From Actinomadura rifamycini DSM 43936 (GTDB lineage: Bacteria; Actinomycetota; Actinomycetes; Streptosporangiales; Streptosporangiaceae): a stretch of DNA of 64,000 nt. A program made the translations under genes and the position numbers. The notes beneath the pieces are model-generated. The model ran no database searches, was not told the origin of the DNA, and saw nothing but the letters and a program-made list of their open reading frames with translations. Positions 42,567 to 51,775 of this stretch are shown in pieces. The stretch covers positions 372,001-436,000 of the forward strand of contig NZ_AULB01000007.1 of assembly GCF_000425065.1 (NCBI RefSeq). The letters run 5' to 3'. Numbering within the stretch: the first letter of the stretch is position 1; each line of letters starts with the position of its first letter.

Positions 42567-43427
42567 TCAGCTCTCGTCGGGGAGGCGGCGCAGCAGCGCG
42601 GCGAACTCGTCCGACCCGGACGGCGTCGCGTCCGGGTCCAGCGGGGTGAGGCGGCGCTCGCCGTGGCTCCAGTACACGCCCGGCGCGCACGGGTCGTCGG
42701 CGTCGCCGTGCATCTCGCGGACGACGTCCGCGAACACCGGCAGCACCTCCAGCACCGCCGCCGACGTGATCGGGTACAGCAGCAGCGTGCTGTGGCACGG
42801 GACCCCGACCAGCGCGCCGTGCTCGTTCGGCCACGGCAGGAACTGGTCGACCTCGCTGAGCAGCGCCGACACGTACCGGCTGCCCGGCTTCGAGACGACG
42901 CGGACGTCCCGTCCCGGCAGCAGCGGCTGCACCCGGACCTCGACGTCGGCGAGCTCGCGGTCATGGGTGTTCGTCATCACGTAACCGAGCTTGTGCAGGC
43001 CGAGCAGCCCGGCCCGCGCCTTCGTCAGCGGCCCCCCGTAGCGCGGGTGCTCGATCATCACCATCGCGTCGAAGTGGTCGCCGGCCGGGACGACGACGAG
43101 CCCCTCGCGCTCGCGCGGCGCGAGCTTCGGCACGATCCGCAGCCGCAGCAGCTCGCGGACGTCCCCGAACAGCTCCATCTCCCCGACCGCGAGGAACGCG
43201 CGGTCGCCGACCTCGCGCACCCACTCGTCCACCACCTTCGGCCATGCCGCACGGGGCTCGCGGGCGCAGCGCTCCAGCACCGTCCAGCTCGACGCCCGCG
43301 CCTCCGACCGGCCCACCGGCAGCACGACCTCCGAGGTGCCCGGGTCGAACCACGCGGTCGGCGCGAGGTCCGGCAGCACATCGCGGATGAGCGCGTGCAC
43401 GTCCGCCGCCGCGTCCAACGGTTCCAT
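42567..43427 (-). CDS. Hypothetical protein
   Basis: A 286-residue soluble protein, convergent with ung and 6 bases from it. It contains ADVHALIRDVLPDLAPTAWFDP near the N-terminus, then a beta-rich middle with LRLRIVPKLAPRE and GYVMTNTHDRELADVEV. A C-terminal LPVFADVVREMHGDADDPCAPG precedes SHGERRLTPLD. It might be a distant relative of the DUF1444 type, but I cannot confirm that. No catalytic motif is visible. Confidence 0.55.
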   Translation of the reverse strand: MEPLDAAADVHALIRDVLPDLAPTAWFDPGTSEVVLPVGRSEARASSWTVLERCAREPRAAWPKVVDEWVREVGDRAFLAVGEMELFGDVRELLRLRIVPKLAPREREGLVVVPAGDHFDAMVMIEHPRYGGPLTKARAGLLGLHKLGYVMTNTHDRELADVEVRVQPLLPGRDVRVVSKPGSRYVSALLSEVDQFLPWPNEHGALVGVPCHSTLLLYPITSAAVLEVLPVFADVVREMHGDADDPCAPGVYWSHGERRLTPLDPDATPSGSDEFAALLRRLPDES

Positions 43428-43558
43428 TGCTCATCCCCCTCCACGGTTACGGGATCACGTCACACCACAACCTTCTCAGAGACGACCCCGGTTGTGCGAT
43501 GCATCGCGGTTCTCCGCTCTCGGTCGCTGATCACCATGAGCTCAAGTACGGTGCTGAC

Positions 43559-44332
43559 ATGGCCGAACACGTGTACCCGCCGGTGATCAAGACGGCTAAG
43601 GGAGTCTTCAAGGCGCTCAACCTCAAGTTCCGTCTGGAGGGGACCGAGCAGATTCCCCGCACCGGGGGCGCGGTGCTGGTCAGCAACCACATCAGCTACC
43701 TGGACTTCATCTTCGCCGGGCTCGCCGTCCACCCCGCCGGGCGGCTCGCGCGCTTCATGGCGAAGAAGGAGATCTTCGACAACCGGATCGCCGGGCCGCT
43801 GATGCGCGGCATGCACCACATCCCGGTGGACCGGGAGGCCGGCGCCTCCTCGTACGCGGCCGCGCTCAAAGCGCTCAAGGGCGGCGAGATCGTCGGGGTG
43901 TTCGCCGAGGCGACGATCTCCCGCTCGTTCACCGTGAAGGAGATCAAGTCCGGCGCGGTGCGGATGGCGGTGGCGTCCAAGACACCGCTGATCCCCATCG
44001 CGCTCTGGGGCCCGCAGCGGCTCTGGACGAAGGGCCGCAAGCGCCGCCTGTTCCAGCGCAACGTGCCGGTCACCATCCTCATCGGCGAGCCGATGTACCC
44101 CAAGCGCGGCGACGACTACGAGGCGGTCACCGCCGAACTGCACCGCCGCATGTCGGAACTGCTGGACCGGGCGCAGCGCGAGTACCCCGACGTCCCCAAG
44201 GAGAACGAGCGCTGGTGGCAGCCCGCCCACCTCGGCGGGACCGCGCCGACGCCCGAGGAGGCCGAGAAGCTCGACCTCAAGGAGGCCGAGGACCGCAAAG
44301 CCGCCCGCGAACTCCGCGGCGGCTCCTCCTGA
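43559..44332 (+). CDS. 1-acyl-sn-glycerol-3-phosphate acyltransferase (PlsC-like)
   Basis: A 257-residue membrane-associated acyltransferase in phospholipid or storage-lipid synthesis. The catalytic HX4D motif is NHISYLD. FMAKKEIFDNRIAGPLMRGMHHIPVDR covers the second block, and the third block is FAEATISRS, where most members have PEGTRS. The C-terminal tail (about 215-257) is acidic and lysine-rich. The start is the ATG giving the typical MAEHVYPPV N-terminus; earlier in-frame ATGs are less family-like. Confidence 0.87.
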   Translation: MAEHVYPPVIKTAKGVFKALNLKFRLEGTEQIPRTGGAVLVSNHISYLDFIFAGLAVHPAGRLARFMAKKEIFDNRIAGPLMRGMHHIPVDREAGASSYAAALKALKGGEIVGVFAEATISRSFTVKEIKSGAVRMAVASKTPLIPIALWGPQRLWTKGRKRRLFQRNVPVTILIGEPMYPKRGDDYEAVTAELHRRMSELLDRAQREYPDVPKENERWWQPAHLGGTAPTPEEAEKLDLKEAEDRKAARELRGGSS

Positions 44333-44474
44333 CGGCCCGCCCCGGAGCGCCCCGGAGCGCGCCCCCGGCCCCCGAACCCCCGCGAGGCGGACGAGCCGCA
44401 CCCGCCGTGACGAACCCGTCCGGTTCGGCTAATTCGGTGGACGCCGTCCGCCGCGGGGCCTGATCATCGAAACC

Positions 44475-45668
<1,194 letters not shown>

Positions 45669-45669
45669 C

Positions 45670-45890
45670 GCGCTCCCCGGCTTGAATGCCGGGCATTCGG
45701 CCTGTGCCGCTTCGTTGCCGGTGCGGTCACTTCCGTGGCTTCCTGCTTCACCGGGCTGTGCCCTCGGCCGGGGCCGGGGGTCTTACCTGCCCTCCACAGG
45801 CGTTTAAGGTCTCCGCCTCCCCCGGGGGGACGCCCTGGGGGTTTCCGTCCGGCGGCGACCGGCAAAGCATCACCCGGAGGTGATGCGGCG
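45670..45890 (-). ncRNA. Putative omega-RNA / right end of the TnpB element
   Basis: This lies downstream of and overlaps the 3' end of tnpB on the same strand, where omega-RNAs are encoded in IS605-type elements. The stem GCATCACC/GGTGATGC covers the tnpB stop. G/C-rich inverted repeats follow, and the far end has CCCGGC-N6-GCCGGG, an IS605-like right-end hairpin. The guide would be the adjacent host sequence, the complement of the DUF5925 gene's last codons. Boundaries are approximate. Confidence 0.5.
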
Positions 45891-47009
45891 CCCCTCGTGA
45901 AGAATGTTGCGGGCGGCATTGACGTCCCGATCATGCCCGGCCCCGCAGTGCCCGCATGTCCAGTGGCGGACGTGCAGGGGTTTGGGGCCGTCCCGGTACC
46001 CGCAGCCCGAGCACAGCTGCGAGGACGGGAACGCCCGGTCGACCCGCGCGAACGTCCGCCCGTACCGGCGCGCCTTGTACTCCAGCATCTTGGTGAACTG
46101 CGACCAGCCCGCATCATGCACCGATGCGGCAAGGCGGGTGCGCGCCAGCCCCTTCACACACAGATCCTCGACATAGACCGCTTGGCTTTCGCGGACCAGA
46201 GCCGTGGACAGCTGGTGATGGAACTCGCGGCGCGCATCAGCGACCCCCGCGTGAGCGCGGGCGACTTTGAGACGGGCCTTGTCCCGGTTGGCCGATCCTT
46301 TCTGCTTGCGTGACAGCGCCCGCTGCGCCCTACGCAGCTTCTTCTCGGCGCGGCGCAAGAACCTGGGGGAGGCGATCTTGCGACCGTCGGAGGTCACGGC
46401 GAAATGCTCCAGCCCCAGATCGATCCCCACATCGCAGCCCGCACCGAGGCCCTCGCCGGGGCCGGGCTCACCGGTCCCACCGCCGGTGGTCTCGACCACG
46501 AACGAGCAGAAGTACCGGCCCGCCGTGTCCTTGACCACCGTCACCGTCGGCGGCACCGACGGCAGCCGCCTCGACCACCGCACCTTTACCTCGCCGACCT
46601 TCGGCAGCGCGAGCTTGCCACCCGGCGTGATCTGCCAGCGGGCGTTGGCGGTGAACCGGATCGACCGGCGAGAATCCTTGCGGGACTTGAACCTCGGCGC
46701 CCCCACCTTCGGGCGTCTACCGGCCAGCCCGTCGAAGAACGCCCGGTAGGCCGCCTCCAGGTCCCGCAGCGACTGCTGCAGCACCACCGCCGACACCTCG
46801 CCCAGCCAGGCACGCTCGGGCGTCCTCTTCGCCGCCGTCATGGCCGCCGACAACTCGGCCGCCGTGACGTACGGCAGCCCCGCCTCGCGGGCCTCCTCCC
46901 GCGCCCGCAAGGCGTCGTTATAGACCACTCTGGCGCAGCCGAACGCCCGCGCGAGGGCGTTCTGCTGCCCCCGGGTCGGGTAGATCCTGAAGGAGTACCT
47001 GAGCTGCAC
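45870..47009 (-). CDS. tnpB: TnpB RNA-guided nuclease (IS605 OrfB-type), orphan
   Basis: A 379-residue TnpB with an intact RuvC active site: Asp 197 in GIDLGL, Glu 281 in VYVEDL and Asp 362 in DRDVNAARN. The zinc finger is CSGC (333/336) and CGHC (352/355). The N-terminal RYSFRIYPTRGQQNALARAFGCAR is typical. TnpB uses an omega-RNA to cut target DNA next to a short motif and helps the element persist. No tnpA transposase is present, so the element is non-autonomous or domesticated. All key residues are kept, so it may be active. Confidence 0.92.
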   Translation of the reverse strand: MQLRYSFRIYPTRGQQNALARAFGCARVVYNDALRAREEAREAGLPYVTAAELSAAMTAAKRTPERAWLGEVSAVVLQQSLRDLEAAYRAFFDGLAGRRPKVGAPRFKSRKDSRRSIRFTANARWQITPGGKLALPKVGEVKVRWSRRLPSVPPTVTVVKDTAGRYFCSFVVETTGGGTGEPGPGEGLGAGCDVGIDLGLEHFAVTSDGRKIASPRFLRRAEKKLRRAQRALSRKQKGSANRDKARLKVARAHAGVADARREFHHQLSTALVRESQAVYVEDLCVKGLARTRLAASVHDAGWSQFTKMLEYKARRYGRTFARVDRAFPSSQLCSGCGYRDGPKPLHVRHWTCGHCGAGHDRDVNAARNILHEGRRITSG

Positions 47010-47083
47010 GTGACCACAGTATTACTCTCCGGATGCGCGCGGAAGCGGGACACCGGAACCGGCCCGGTCCCATGCCGGGTGAC

Positions 47084-47110
47084 GCCGGATCGCCCCGGGG
47101 GCGATCCGGC
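47084..47110 (+). terminator. Strong hairpin with T-run, upstream of tnpB
   Basis: GCCGGATCGCCCC and its complement are separated by one base and followed by TTTTCC on the plus strand. It is one of the few terminators with a U-tract in this window. It sits between tnpB and the gamma-lyase gene, both on the other strand, so it would stop plus-strand transcripts crossing the element. Confidence 0.55.
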
Positions 47111-47194
47111 TTTTCCTGTCCCACTCCGCGGGAGGGGCGGCTTCACCCCCGCCCTGAAGGGCGGAGCACTGCCGACAAAACCGGTAGCGCCCGC

Positions 47195-48376
47195 TCAGTG
47201 CGCTTTGGCGAGCGCCCGCTCGATGTCCTCCCACAGGTCGTCCGGCGCCTCCAGCCCGACCGACAGCCGGACGGTGCCCTCGCCGATGCCCGCGGCGGCG
47301 AGGGCGGCGGCGTCGAGCTGCCGGTGCGAGGTGCTCGCCGGGTGCATGACGAGCGACGCGACGTCCCCGAGCGACGGGCCGAGCGCGATGAGCCGCACCG
47401 CCTCGGCGAAGGCGCGGCCCGCGTCCCGTCCGCCCGCCAGTTCGAACGACAGCACGCCGCCGTGCCCGTCCGGCAGGAGCCGCGCCGCCAACCCGTGCTG
47501 CGGATGGTCAGGGACGCCCGGGTAGTGGACGCGCGTGACGGACGGGTGCGCGGCGAGCCGGCCCGCCAGGTCCAGGGCCGTCGCGCTCTGCCGGGCGATG
47601 CGCATCGGCAGGGTGGCGAGCCCGCGGACGGCGAGCCAGGCCGCGAACGGGTCGGCGGTCGAGCCGAGCTCGACGGAGTGCTCCCACACCCGGCGGTGCA
47701 CGTCCGCGTCGGCGAACACGGCGGCGCCGCCGAGGATGTCGCCGTGCCCCCCGATGTACTTCGTCGTCGAGTGCACCGCCACGTCGGCGCCGTGCGCGAG
47801 CGGCGCGAACAGCACCGGCGAGAAGGTGTTGTCGACGACGGTCAGCACGTCCGTGCCCGCGAGCGCCGCCGCCAGGGCGGGGACGTCCGTGACGTGCGTC
47901 GTGGGATTGGAGATCGTCTCCAGGTACAGCAGCCGCGTGCGGGGGCGCAGCGCGTCCCGCACCTCCGCCGGGTCATCGCCGCCGACCCGGGTGACCTCGA
48001 CGCCCCACCGGTCGGCGAGGTCGGTCAGCAGCGCGTGCGTCCCGCCGTACAGGGACGCCTGCGCGACGACGTGGTCGCCGGACCGCAGCAGCCCCGTCAG
48101 CACGGCGTTGATCGCGCCCATCCCCGACGCGGTCGCCAGCGCGCGGGCCCCGCCCTCCAGGTCGGCGAGGGCCTCCTCCAGCGCCCGGACGGTCGGGTTG
48201 CCCATCCGCGAGTAGAAGAACGCCTCGTCCGGCCCCCCGAACGCGGCGGCGAGCGCGTCGGCCGAGTCGAAGCCGAACAGGTGCCCCTGGTAGATCGGCA
48301 CGCCCAGGGGCCGGCTGCCCGCGGGGATCGGGACGGGCGGGTGGACGGCGCGGGTCTGCGGGTCGCGTGCGGTCAT
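47195..48376 (-). CDS. PLP-dependent cystathionine/methionine gamma-lyase family enzyme
   Basis: A 393-residue Cys/Met-metabolism PLP enzyme. The substrate-phosphate region is SRMGNPTVRALEEALADLEGG, and SGMGAINAVL and SLYGGTHALL are conserved cofactor loops. DNTFSPVLF supplies the PLP-pairing Asp. The Schiff-base lysine is in HSTTKYIGGHGD. HPASTSHRQLD near the C-terminus is a family block. The reaction could be gamma-elimination of methionine or cystathionine, or sulfhydrylation, and the motifs do not decide. The start ATG has only a weak ribosome site. Confidence 0.87.
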   Translation of the reverse strand: MTARDPQTRAVHPPVPIPAGSRPLGVPIYQGHLFGFDSADALAAAFGGPDEAFFYSRMGNPTVRALEEALADLEGGARALATASGMGAINAVLTGLLRSGDHVVAQASLYGGTHALLTDLADRWGVEVTRVGGDDPAEVRDALRPRTRLLYLETISNPTTHVTDVPALAAALAGTDVLTVVDNTFSPVLFAPLAHGADVAVHSTTKYIGGHGDILGGAAVFADADVHRRVWEHSVELGSTADPFAAWLAVRGLATLPMRIARQSATALDLAGRLAAHPSVTRVHYPGVPDHPQHGLAARLLPDGHGGVLSFELAGGRDAGRAFAEAVRLIALGPSLGDVASLVMHPASTSHRQLDAAALAAAGIGEGTVRLSVGLEAPDDLWEDIERALAKAH

Positions 48377-48647
48377 GGGTCCAGCGTGCGAGCCGCGCCG
48401 GCGGCCGGGTAGAGCCAATCGGGGCGAGTGGCCCGCAGGAGGGGCCCGGTCTCGGGCGCGCCCGATCGGTGCGGACGACCGTCGCCCGCCCACCCACCCC
48501 GCGAGGGCGGGCAGGCGATCGGATCCGCCCCGGCCGGGCCCTCGGGGCCGCGACCGGTGCAACGAGCATGACCCGGCGCGGGCGTCCACCGCATCCGGGA
48601 GACCACGGCCATTCGCGCGGATCCTCGATGTACGGGTCGCGGCGCGC

Positions 48648-49523
48648 CTACGGGTTCGCGCGGGCGAACAGGGTGCGGTAGGCGCGGCGCAGACCGTGGA
48701 CGTCCCGCACCGGTTCGGGGAACGGCAGCCGGAGGTCGCAGGTCACCGCCCCGTCCGCGCACGGCATGCGGCAGCGCAGCCACAGCCCGTGCCGGTCGAT
48801 GCCCAGCGGCCGCACGGCGTCGCACGTCCCGTCCCCGAGGTCGGCCAGGACGGACGCGGGCAGCAGGCCGGTCAGCTCGCCGCGGTGCGCGGCGTCGAGG
48901 TGGGTGAGCATCCCGGCCTCGACGGCGACGAACGGGTCCGGCGCGGCGGCCGCGTACTCCTCGGGTTCGAGGACGGCGCTGCCCCACGCGTCGTCGATCT
49001 CGACCTGCGCGACCTCGAGGGCGAGGATCGTCCACTGGCTGCCCTCGTCCGCCTCGCCGCCGCCCGCGCCCCGCGGCGGCGGGACGGGCGCGGCCAGGTC
49101 GAGCAGCTCGGGGCGCGGGTGCGGGCGCGACAGCCGCAGCGCGGCGTCGCGCAGTTCGGCCGCCGGGACCTCGGTGAGCCACCCGTGCAGCCGGGCGCGA
49201 CCCCGCACCCGGTCGGGCAGCGGGACGGGCGCGACGTCGCAGATCCGCAGCGTCGCGGGCAGGTCGGGCTCGCCGGCGAGCGCGGCGACGATCGGGGACG
49301 ACGCGGGCAGGAGCAGCAGCGGCCGCCCGTCGAGGTCGGTGGTGTGCGCCGGGACCGGCGCGTAGGGGACGCCGGCCGCGACCAGCACGCCGTCCGCCAT
49401 GCCGTAGGCGAGGGTCCGCGCCCGTTCCGCCGGCGTGGGCCCGGAACGGGCCTCCGGGCTCCCGGCGCCGGCGCCGCGCGGGCCGCCGCCGTCCTGCTGC
49501 TCGGTCTCCGCTCGTCGCACCAT
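48648..49523 (-). CDS. DUF2470 protein, probably iron-regulated
   Basis: A 291-residue soluble protein with a C-terminal DUF2470-type domain (about 200-291: MLTHLDAAHRGELTGLLPAS, DRHGLWLRCRM, DVHGLRRAYRTLFARA). DUF2470 occurs in haem-utilisation proteins of the HugZ group, so a haem or iron role is plausible. AAGGAGG precedes the ATG by one base only; the GTG one codon later has better spacing. The gene is divergent from rpsD across a region containing a strong iron box. Confidence 0.75.
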   Translation of the reverse strand: MVRRAETEQQDGGGPRGAGAGSPEARSGPTPAERARTLAYGMADGVLVAAGVPYAPVPAHTTDLDGRPLLLLPASSPIVAALAGEPDLPATLRICDVAPVPLPDRVRGRARLHGWLTEVPAAELRDAALRLSRPHPRPELLDLAAPVPPPRGAGGGEADEGSQWTILALEVAQVEIDDAWGSAVLEPEEYAAAAPDPFVAVEAGMLTHLDAAHRGELTGLLPASVLADLGDGTCDAVRPLGIDRHGLWLRCRMPCADGAVTCDLRLPFPEPVRDVHGLRRAYRTLFARANP

Positions 49524-49536
49524 GCCTCCTTGCTAT

Positions 49537-49570
49537 GTTGGTTAGGCTTACCTAACTTAGGACTACCTAA
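49537..49570. promoter_or_regulatory. IdeR/DmdR-type iron box
   Basis: GTTGGTTAGGCTTACCTAA matches the 19-base actinobacterial iron box (TWAGGTTAGSCTWACCTWA) at 17 positions. A second, weaker overlapping copy ends ACTACCTAA. The box lies in the 62-base gap between the divergent DUF2470 and rpsD starts and so should cover both promoters. Iron-loaded IdeR/DmdR normally represses from such sites. Confidence 0.82.
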
Positions 49571-49585
49571 CCACTTGGAGCCTGC

Positions 49586-50191
49586 ATGAACAACCCCCGG
49601 CCGAAGGTGCGGCTTTCGCGGGCGCTCGGCATTCCGCTGACGCCCAAGTCCGTGAAGTACTTCGAGGCGCGCCCGTACCCGCCCGGCATGCACGGGCGGG
49701 CGCGGAAGACGGAGTCCGACTACAAGGTGCGGCTGCGCGAGAAGCAGCGGCTGCGCGCGCAGTACAACATCCGCGAGGCGCAGCTCCGGAACGCGTTCGA
49801 GAAGGCCGCCAAGTCCGGCGGCAAGACCGGCGAGGCGCTGCTGGTCGACCTCGAACGCCGGCTGGACGCGCTCGTCCTGCGGGCGGGCCTCGCGCGGACG
49901 ATCTACCAGGCCCGCCAGTTCGTCGTGCACCGGCACGTGCTGGTGAACGGGCGCCGCGTCGACCGTCCGTCCTACCGGCTGGAGCCCGGCGACGTCATCA
50001 CGATCGCCGAGCGGAGCCGCGCGATGGACGCGTTCCGCGTCGCCGCCGCGGGCGGGCACACCGAGCACGTCCCGCCGTACCTGGACGTCCGGCACGAGGC
50101 GCTCGCCGCGCGGCTCACCCGGCTGCCGGAGCGCCCGGAGATCCCGGTGCTCTGCGACGAGCAGCTCGTGGTCGAGCACTACTCGCGCTGA
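49586..50191 (+). CDS. rpsD: 30S ribosomal protein S4 (cysteine-free form)
   Basis: A 201-residue S4, a primary 16S rRNA-binding protein of the small subunit. [31 protein letters not shown] and [17 protein letters not shown] form the N-terminal part. The S4 RNA-binding domain has [38 protein letters not shown]. The N-terminal zinc-binding cysteines of C+ S4 proteins are absent (C- type). TTGGAG precedes the ATG. In Streptomyces the S4 gene also lies outside the rpoA operon. Whether this genome holds a second S4 cannot be seen here. Iron-box control of a ribosomal protein is unusual. Confidence 0.92.
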   Translation: MNNPRPKVRLSRALGIPLTPKSVKYFEARPYPPGMHGRARKTESDYKVRLREKQRLRAQYNIREAQLRNAFEKAAKSGGKTGEALLVDLERRLDALVLRAGLARTIYQARQFVVHRHVLVNGRRVDRPSYRLEPGDVITIAERSRAMDAFRVAAAGGHTEHVPPYLDVRHEALAARLTRLPERPEIPVLCDEQLVVEHYSR

Positions 50192-50194
50192 GCG

Positions 50195-50683
50195 TCAGCG
50201 CAGGTCGAGCTCCTCGCGGGCGTGCGCGCGGAGCGTGCGCAGCGACTCCACCAGGCGGCGGCGCCCCTCGTCGGTCAGCGGGCCCGCGAAGTGGCGGCGC
50301 AGCGTCTCCGCGTGCACCCGCATCGCCTCGTCCAGCTTCGCGCGGCCGGCGTCGGTCAGCTCGACGAGCCGGCCGCGCCGGTCCCCGGGGGCGGCGTGCC
50401 GCGCGACCAGGCCCGACTCCTCCATCCGGTCGATCAGCCGGGTCATCCCGCCGCTGGTGAGGATCAGCTCCCCGGCCAGTTCGCCCATCGACGCGGACCG
50501 GTCGGGGCCGGCGGCCGACAGCCGCAGCAGCACCTCGAACGCCGCGTGCCGGATGCCGCAGCGGCGCTCCAGCTCCCGGCCCGCGATGCGCTCCAGCAGC
50601 GTGACCGTGCTCAGCAGCGTCCCGAACTCGGCGATCACCCCGTCGGGCGCGCTCGTCGGCTGTTCCGTCATCGCCGCCATCAT
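50195..50683 (-). CDS. MarR-family regulator
   Basis: A 162-residue winged-helix regulator. The recognition part reads SMGELAGELILTSGGMTRLIDRMEESGLVAR, followed by the wing RHAAPGDRRGRLVELTDAG. The start is chosen at the ATG with AAGG 6 bases upstream; two alternative ATGs follow within four codons. It is convergent with rpsD, 3 bases away, and upstream of the Mce operon terminator on the same strand. Its target is unknown. Confidence 0.85.
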   Translation of the reverse strand: MMAAMTEQPTSAPDGVIAEFGTLLSTVTLLERIAGRELERRCGIRHAAFEVLLRLSAAGPDRSASMGELAGELILTSGGMTRLIDRMEESGLVARHAAPGDRRGRLVELTDAGRAKLDEAMRVHAETLRRHFAGPLTDEGRRRLVESLRTLRAHAREELDLR

Positions 50684-50716
50684 GCCCGCCTTCGTCCGCA
50701 TTCTCAGCAGAACGCG

Positions 50717-50752
50717 CCGCGCCCCGCCCGGCTTCCGCCGGGCGGGGCGCGG
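50717..50752 (-). terminator. Mce operon terminator
   Basis: A perfect 16-bp stem with loop TTCC (core GCCCCGCCCGGC) lies 15 bases beyond the last gene of the Mce operon. It is one of the strongest hairpins in the window. Confidence 0.8.
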
Positions 50753-50767
50753 TCGCGGTCGGGGGCT

Positions 50768-51754
50768 CTAGTTCCCGGGCTTCTCGCTCGTGTCGGGCTT
50801 CGGCTGCTTCGGCTCCCCGCCGCCGGACGTCCCGCCGGTGGGGGTGCCCGCCGGGAGCTGGCCGGCGGTCGAGTCGTCGGTGCCCGAGGCGTACTGCTTG
50901 GTCACCTTCCACTCGTCGTCGATCTTGCCGAGGGACAGCCGCAGCAGCGTGCCGGGCGCGGACGTCGAGCCCTCGCTCGTCGTGACGTCGATGTCGACCA
51001 TCACCACCGCGGTCGCGAACCGGCCGTTCACGCTGCCGACGAACGTCTGGTTCGTCTTGGACGACAGCGCCAGCTTCGGGTTCTCCTTGAAGGTGTTGCC
51101 GAGGTTCGGGAGCGTCGACTGCTTGAAGCTCTCCAGCAGGTCGCCGCCCATGAGCTTCTGCGCCTTGTCCATCTGCGCCTGGTAGTTGGACGCGTTGTAG
51201 TTCAGCGCCACGTCGCCGTAGGCCGACGCGACCTCGGCGACGGCCGCGCGCTCGTCCGCCTCGGACGTCGCGCCGCTCGCGGTGCGCCACTGCCAGACGG
51301 CGAGGCTCGCGAGCAGCGCCGTGAGGACGACGACCGCGATCAGCGCCGTCCGGCTCATGCCGAGGTACGTCGGTTCGGGCACGGCGGCGGGCTCGCGGGG
51401 GGACGGCTTCACCCGCGGCTTCGCGGGCTCGCCGCCGCTCGCCTTCTCGCCGGCCTCGTCCTCGTCGGCCTCGCCCTCCGGGGGCTCCAGGCGGGCGGGA
51501 CGCGGCTTCGGCTTCGCCGGGGACGCCTCGGGCTTCGGAGGCGCGGCGGGCGCCGCGTCGCCGGGGTCGTCCGCGGACGTCTCCGCCTCCTCGGCGTCGA
51601 GGGCCTCGAGCACCTCGTCGAGGTCCTCGTCGTCGATGACCTCGATGACCCGCACCCGCCGCTTGCGCTTGGCGGGCCGCGCCGCCGGACGCTCCGGCGT
51701 CGCCGCCTCCGCGGCCTCGTCCGTGCCGACCTCGTCGACGTCCCTGCTGGACAT
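50768..51754 (-). CDS. Mce-associated membrane protein (Mam)
   Basis: A 328-residue protein at the end of the Mce operon. A long charged, Pro/Lys/Glu-rich cytoplasmic segment (about 1-130) precedes one transmembrane helix (about 135-155: ALIAVVVLTALLASLAVWQW). An outer domain of the VirB8/NTF2-like Mam type follows (about 165-290: ASAYGDVALNYNASNYQAQMDKAQ, FATAVVMVDIDVTT, DEWKVTKQY). Mam proteins stabilise Mce transporters in mycobacteria. It is 21 bases from the last mce gene, so it belongs to the same unit. Confidence 0.85.
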   Translation of the reverse strand: MSSRDVDEVGTDEAAEAATPERPAARPAKRKRRVRVIEVIDDEDLDEVLEALDAEEAETSADDPGDAAPAAPPKPEASPAKPKPRPARLEPPEGEADEDEAGEKASGGEPAKPRVKPSPREPAAVPEPTYLGMSRTALIAVVVLTALLASLAVWQWRTASGATSEADERAAVAEVASAYGDVALNYNASNYQAQMDKAQKLMGGDLLESFKQSTLPNLGNTFKENPKLALSSKTNQTFVGSVNGRFATAVVMVDIDVTTSEGSTSAPGTLLRLSLGKIDDEWKVTKQYASGTDDSTAGQLPAGTPTGGTSGGGEPKQPKPDTSEKPGN

Positions 51755-51775
51755 ATGGGGTAACTCCTTAGGCTC

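Larger units (their letters stand above)
45670..47165 (-). mobile_element. IS605/IS1341-like element carrying tnpB only
   Basis: The element spans tnpB plus flanking subterminal hairpins. The right-end hairpin is CCCGGC/GCCGGG near the DUF5925 stop and the left-end hairpin is CGCCC-TGAA-GGGCG at 47150-47163. No target duplication is expected for this group and none is seen. The exact ends are uncertain without an empty-site comparison. Confidence 0.55.

Noticed and set aside
44333..44474. CCCCGGAGCG direct repeats before the DUF5925 gene as an operator
   Set aside because: There are only two 10-base copies in very GC-rich sequence, which is expected by chance.
48377..48647. A 37-codon frame starting at 48568
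   Set aside because: It has no ribosome site and a basic, low-complexity product. The 271-base gap shows only short GATCGG inverted repeats and no convincing gene.
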